NCBI GenBank assembly: GCA_021234155.1
Contig: JAJEKV010000015.1
Span: 3,260,852-3,324,851, forward strand
Length of the DNA: 64,000 nucleotides
Direction: 5' to 3'
DNA from: Isoetes taiwanensis
Taxonomy: Eukaryota > Streptophyta > Lycopodiopsida > Isoetales > Isoetaceae
The position numbers were made by a program, and so were the translations under genes. Every line of letters begins with the position of its first letter. Within the stretch, counting starts at the first letter, position 1. The notes beneath the pieces are model-generated. The model was not told the DNA's origin and did not search any database. It was given only the letters and a program-made list of their open reading frames with translations. Of this stretch, positions 60,230 to 64,000 are shown piece by piece.

Positions 60230-63200
60230 TAATGTTAATAGTAGTTATGTTGGTTGTTATATTAAAAACTTTTTGGGCCTTGGACCCCAAAAAAACAAAC
60301 ATAGATAAACTTCTCGAAGGTAAACAAAAAATAAAAATCAAAATAAAATAAAAGTACAAAAATGAATGATGTGTTATTGCAAACCATATATTTTAAAATG
60401 CATAATTTATTGACTTTACATTGAAATTCACTATTACAATTTATGTTATCTCAAGCTTTTATTGAAGTCTTTCTTGAATATCAACATACCAGAATAGAGT
60501 AACTCATGGAATAGCACATCTTCCTTTATGGAATAAGCAACACTTGTAAACAATAAAGAATATGCAAATGAAGCACGCATGTAGTCAACTTACTCAAAAT
60601 TTAGGGAATTTGGCAGCCAGAACTAAGTAGTAATGGATATGATAAAATAAGTGCATCGCATACATCATTGCAGGACATGGCAGTTACACCTGAAGATATG
60701 TTTTGCAGCAACCAAGATATCTTCTCTCCATTCTCAAGTTTCCTCTAATGAAGCACCGACACTACAGCTTCAAAATATACAGCTTCCAAATTTTGCTATA
60801 AATGCTCTCATTATTCCAGTTACATAGGCCTCAAAATCCAATATGTAGCATAATATGTGCCAGTTGAATATGTTAAAGTGGAGGAGCGACTTCTTGCATG
60901 TTCGTATAATGCACCAAAGACCTGTTTGTGAAACAAAGAAACTAGATGAACACATACATGATGGAAAAGAATTTTCGGTGATGGCAAGAATTGCCCTTTC
61001 TTGCTTGTGCACGCTCTCACTTGCGCAGTGCAATATAATCTGCAAGCCAGTAACAATGACAAGTGCAAGTAAAAGGGGTTTTTTTTTTTTGCGCCTTCAA
61101 ACATAACAGTTATTTAAACACACATAAGTAGAATTCTTTAAGCGGGAAGCAAATAGCAGGGGAATATATTCCTTCATGAGGATGACTCCAATTTAGAGTA
61201 CCATACAAGATTAGATTCAGAAATGTGCCAAAAAATGTGCAACCCCAAACTGGGCCAAAGGGATCAGGCTTCAAGCTAGCGCTATACACCATAAATAGCT
61301 TCAAATTCTTGAGCCCAAAAAATTTTCTTACGAGCGACTAAAGGCGACCCAATCGACTGGGCCATGGCAAGGAAAGTGGGACGAACAAGACTACAAAAAA
61401 AACTGACTTTGCAACTTTAACAAAAGGATCAAGAAAGGTGGTAGCTAGCATATTTCCCGATGCGGATTACCAGCCCTGTTTCGTGCCCTAAAATACTATC
61501 CACGAGGCTTGCATGTTCAGCGCCTAAAATAAAAAAGGGGCTTTTTTGTGTGAGCCTTATGGATGTTGGACCATTGGAAAAAAAGCTAAATCAACTAAGA
61601 AATGGTGCACTCCTAGATATGCGCATTGGTAAATAAATCCATTCGAATAAACCATAAAATCTTAGGGAAAACCTTTGTAAAAGTGTAAAAAACACAAAAG
61701 AAACCCTGTTTATTATGCTACATATACATATTAAAACCGGTGCACCACTGGACTGCCCGCGGCGTCGTTCGTCAGAATCGAGGCTTCGATCATCATGTTG
61801 GGGCTTTGTGAGCACCTCTCGTTTCACTTATAGTGGATTTATGATTGGGGTACCTATGATTTTGAAATATGATCTGATTTAAGCCCTAAGGTTTGAGATA
61901 ACTCGAACCTATATCTGACTTTGCCTAAGATAAGAAGGCTGAACCTCTACCAAAATAACTCAATGTCCCTAATAAAGACTACTTTTAACCAATATACCCG
62001 GGAATGAACTAATGTGATTATTTTTATCTTGAATCTATGTTTTTATAACAATCGATTCAATTGTTTTAGGATATATGGTCTATAGTTTTAGGATTGTTAT
62101 TTTTTACATCCATAAATCCCCCTCGGAACCTGTTATTTTTTGCTACATATTTGCACTCAAAGTAGATTCTATGGGAATGTCAAAATGTTCTATAGCGGTA
62201 ACCAAAAGTATGATATGTGGAATATTGTTTCCTAGCATGGAACAAGAAACTGATTTTTTAACTTCTTATCCCACCCTAAGTTTCAATATCTAGCATTATA
62301 CTTGAGGTTTTTTGTATTTTTGTCTTGTTCTCTCTAAGGTTTTCATATGGTTTTGGTGGTATATTCATCGGGTATACTAAGTAGTATTTCTAGAGTGCAC
62401 CTCTTTTGTTGGGGCCGTTGATTTTTTAGGAAGGGGCAAATCTTGTGGTGGGCCTTTCTTTGTGGTGGGTGTGAATATCCTCCCATTATTTTTAGGGTTT
62501 TTTTTTGTTGTGTGGATTAGGGTCCCAGTCCTCATTATCTGTCATGAGGGTTAGTTGGGCGTGGCTTTTCCATTCATGCGGTTTGCTCCAAGGGAAACGA
62601 AGCGGTTTTAAGACCCAAAAAGCTCTCCACAGGGAAAAAGCACTGTCCTGAAAACTAGAGATCATGTGATATTGGTGTTTGAAGAAATTGTGAAGCGAAC
62701 ATGAACATATCTGAGATAACCTACGAAGTTGTGATCAACAGGTTCTACAATAAAGTTAAAGGCATTGGTTTGGGGTTAGGGACCATATCTTGGCTCCCCT
62801 TTAATCAATCTGGTTTGGGGCTAGCTGGATTGAGCCTAAGGCATGAAAGAATCTATGGTTAACATTGGATAGCATTGCAATAGTGATTTGAATGTAGTTG
62901 AATATTCAAAGAAGGGTAAAAAGCAATGGTTCGTGAAAGCCTAAAATTTTGAATTAAGCATGTGGGATAATTCGAAGTTGAAGCCTTTGAACAAGTAGTT
63001 GGCCTCAGGTATATCACAGGTGGTACTGTGTTTCAAGTAAGGCAAGTCTTATCCGCTCCATAACCAGATCTACTGTAGATATAGAATGGGGCGTATGAAA
63101 TAATTTGCAATGTGGAGCAGAGATGGATGCCAGAGTGCAGGTTGTATGGTGATTTGAGGCTGGCTCTCCAACCCTACTAAGCAGAAACGAGTCAAATCCC

Positions 63201-63600
63201 CGAAGCTACAAGAATATGTTTAATGATATCTTATTGACAATATTCAATTGTGAACTTGCATTCTAGAAAAGTTGTGAAAGTCCTAAGTTATACTATTGGG
63301 ATCTAAGGTGAATTTGCATTCTAAGGAAAGCTAAATTGTTTCTGAATAGAATATATCCGGGTTGGTGATTAAAGCACAAAGGTCTAGATCGAGCAAAGAA
63401 GTCACTAGAACAAATTGAAAATCAACATTGGTATCGTGAGCTAAGGTCCGTAATCATGACAAACTGTGTTTGGTGCAAATTCTGCTGCTGGAATGCAATT
63501 GAAGTCTTTAAAGGGGATGGAGGTTTTCAAATTTGGGAAAAAGAGCATTAGAGTGTGCTTGAATTTGAAAAAATTGTGGTATCTAATTGATGGCAAAATT
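60230..63600. other. No gene recognised
   Basis: Open frames are short and scattered on both strands (for example 60820-61104 minus and 61591-61827 minus) and none carries a known motif. The sequence is AT-rich with T runs (61079-61091). Confidence 0.4.
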
Positions 63601-63616
63601 CAGCTTCAACCGTGGA

Positions 63617-63700
63617 GTGTGGGCATCTAGCTCAGTGGTTCAGAATCTGCTGCTAGTTCTAGTGCTTTCGATGCGAAGGTGGTTCAACACTGCGGGGGGT
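63617..63700 (+). repeat. Possible tRNA-derived SINE head
   Basis: TAGCTCAGTGGT (63628-63639) matches the Pol III A box, and GGTTCAACAC (63681-63690) resembles a B box about 40 bases later. The clover-leaf arms do not pair well, so it is not a tRNA gene. 63700-64000 shows nothing else. Confidence 0.3.
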
Positions 63701-64000
63701 GTCTCATCTGAGAGGCGTCATAGCTGCAAGGAAGAAGCTAAAATTATGGAAGCTCAAGCCATAATTATGTGCAAAGTAGGGCCTTTAAAGTTAAAGCTTG
63801 GTATGACCCCTAGGAAATGTGGGAGTATCACGATTAAACATTATGAACAAAGAGTTTCTCACATAGATATGTTGGAAAGGAATTAGAAAAATGACGTGTT
63901 GAAAAGGCAACCTAACTGTTTCTTAGAAAGGTTTGACTCTATTATTACTTGAGATCTTGAAGGTCTTTGGAAAATATCTTGAGTGGCCGGTCAGGATCTT

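Noticed and set aside
63621-63695. tRNA gene
   Set aside because: Only box-like motifs are present; acceptor and anticodon stems do not form.

Overview
The window is nuclear DNA of a land plant. It carries an intact Argonaute gene with an RGG-rich N terminus, a phytol/farnesol-kinase-type gene, and fragments of a PLS-type pentatricopeptide gene, a ZYP1-like synaptonemal complex gene and a UBP3/UBP4-like deubiquitinase gene. It also holds Ty3 chromovirus, LINE and Penelope-like retroelements and probable Helitron ends. The Penelope-type reverse transcriptase, PLS PPR remnants and sparse genes would suit a fern, lycophyte or gymnosperm, but that is inference; the species is not readable from the sequence. 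All names rest on reading motifs by eye; no search was run.

Layout. (1) 1-7971 and 19544-27627 are two direct copies of one ~8 kb block. Each carries on the minus strand a six-exon phytol/farnesol kinase gene (readable in copy 1, broken in copy 2) and, upstream of it, exons with the glycine-rich Obg motif. (2) Between the copies lie a retroelement with 1.33-kb terminal repeats and a Penelope-like reverse transcriptase (7984-16678, minus), a 34-A tract, a LINE-like C-terminal tail (about 17.65-18.05 kb) and a possible LTR. (3) 28.2-37.7 kb holds plus-strand gene fragments: PPR joined to ZYP1-like exons, then a UBP3/4-like fragment. Each block is followed by a Helitron-like 3' end (33290, 37735), which suggests gene capture. 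(4) 40715-43554 is a clean two-exon ARGONAUTE on the minus strand, the best-supported functional gene here. (5) 45-64 kb is repeat-rich: a decayed Ty3 chromovirus lacking zinc knuckle and protease (about 46.0-51.4 kb), a LINE fragment (52.6-54.0 kb), a 2.75-kb non-autonomous LTR element (55479-58226) with a 31-bp minisatellite, a foldback element (59848-60221) and a possible tRNA-derived SINE head.

The most unusual signal concerns the sequence itself. Where repeated copies can be compared, most differences sit on CAG/CTG (and some CGG/CCG) trinucleotides and take the form of indels or odd substitutions, not C-to-T changes. The Argonaute and the kinase exons are nearly free of it. This fits base-calling or polishing error at CHG-methylated cytosines in silenced repeats. 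Frameshifts in the affected regions should therefore not be taken at face value.

I saw no clear new biological system. The best candidates for new biology are the Helitron-like gene-capture region and the duplicated kinase with an in-frame alternative donor that adds a stop.
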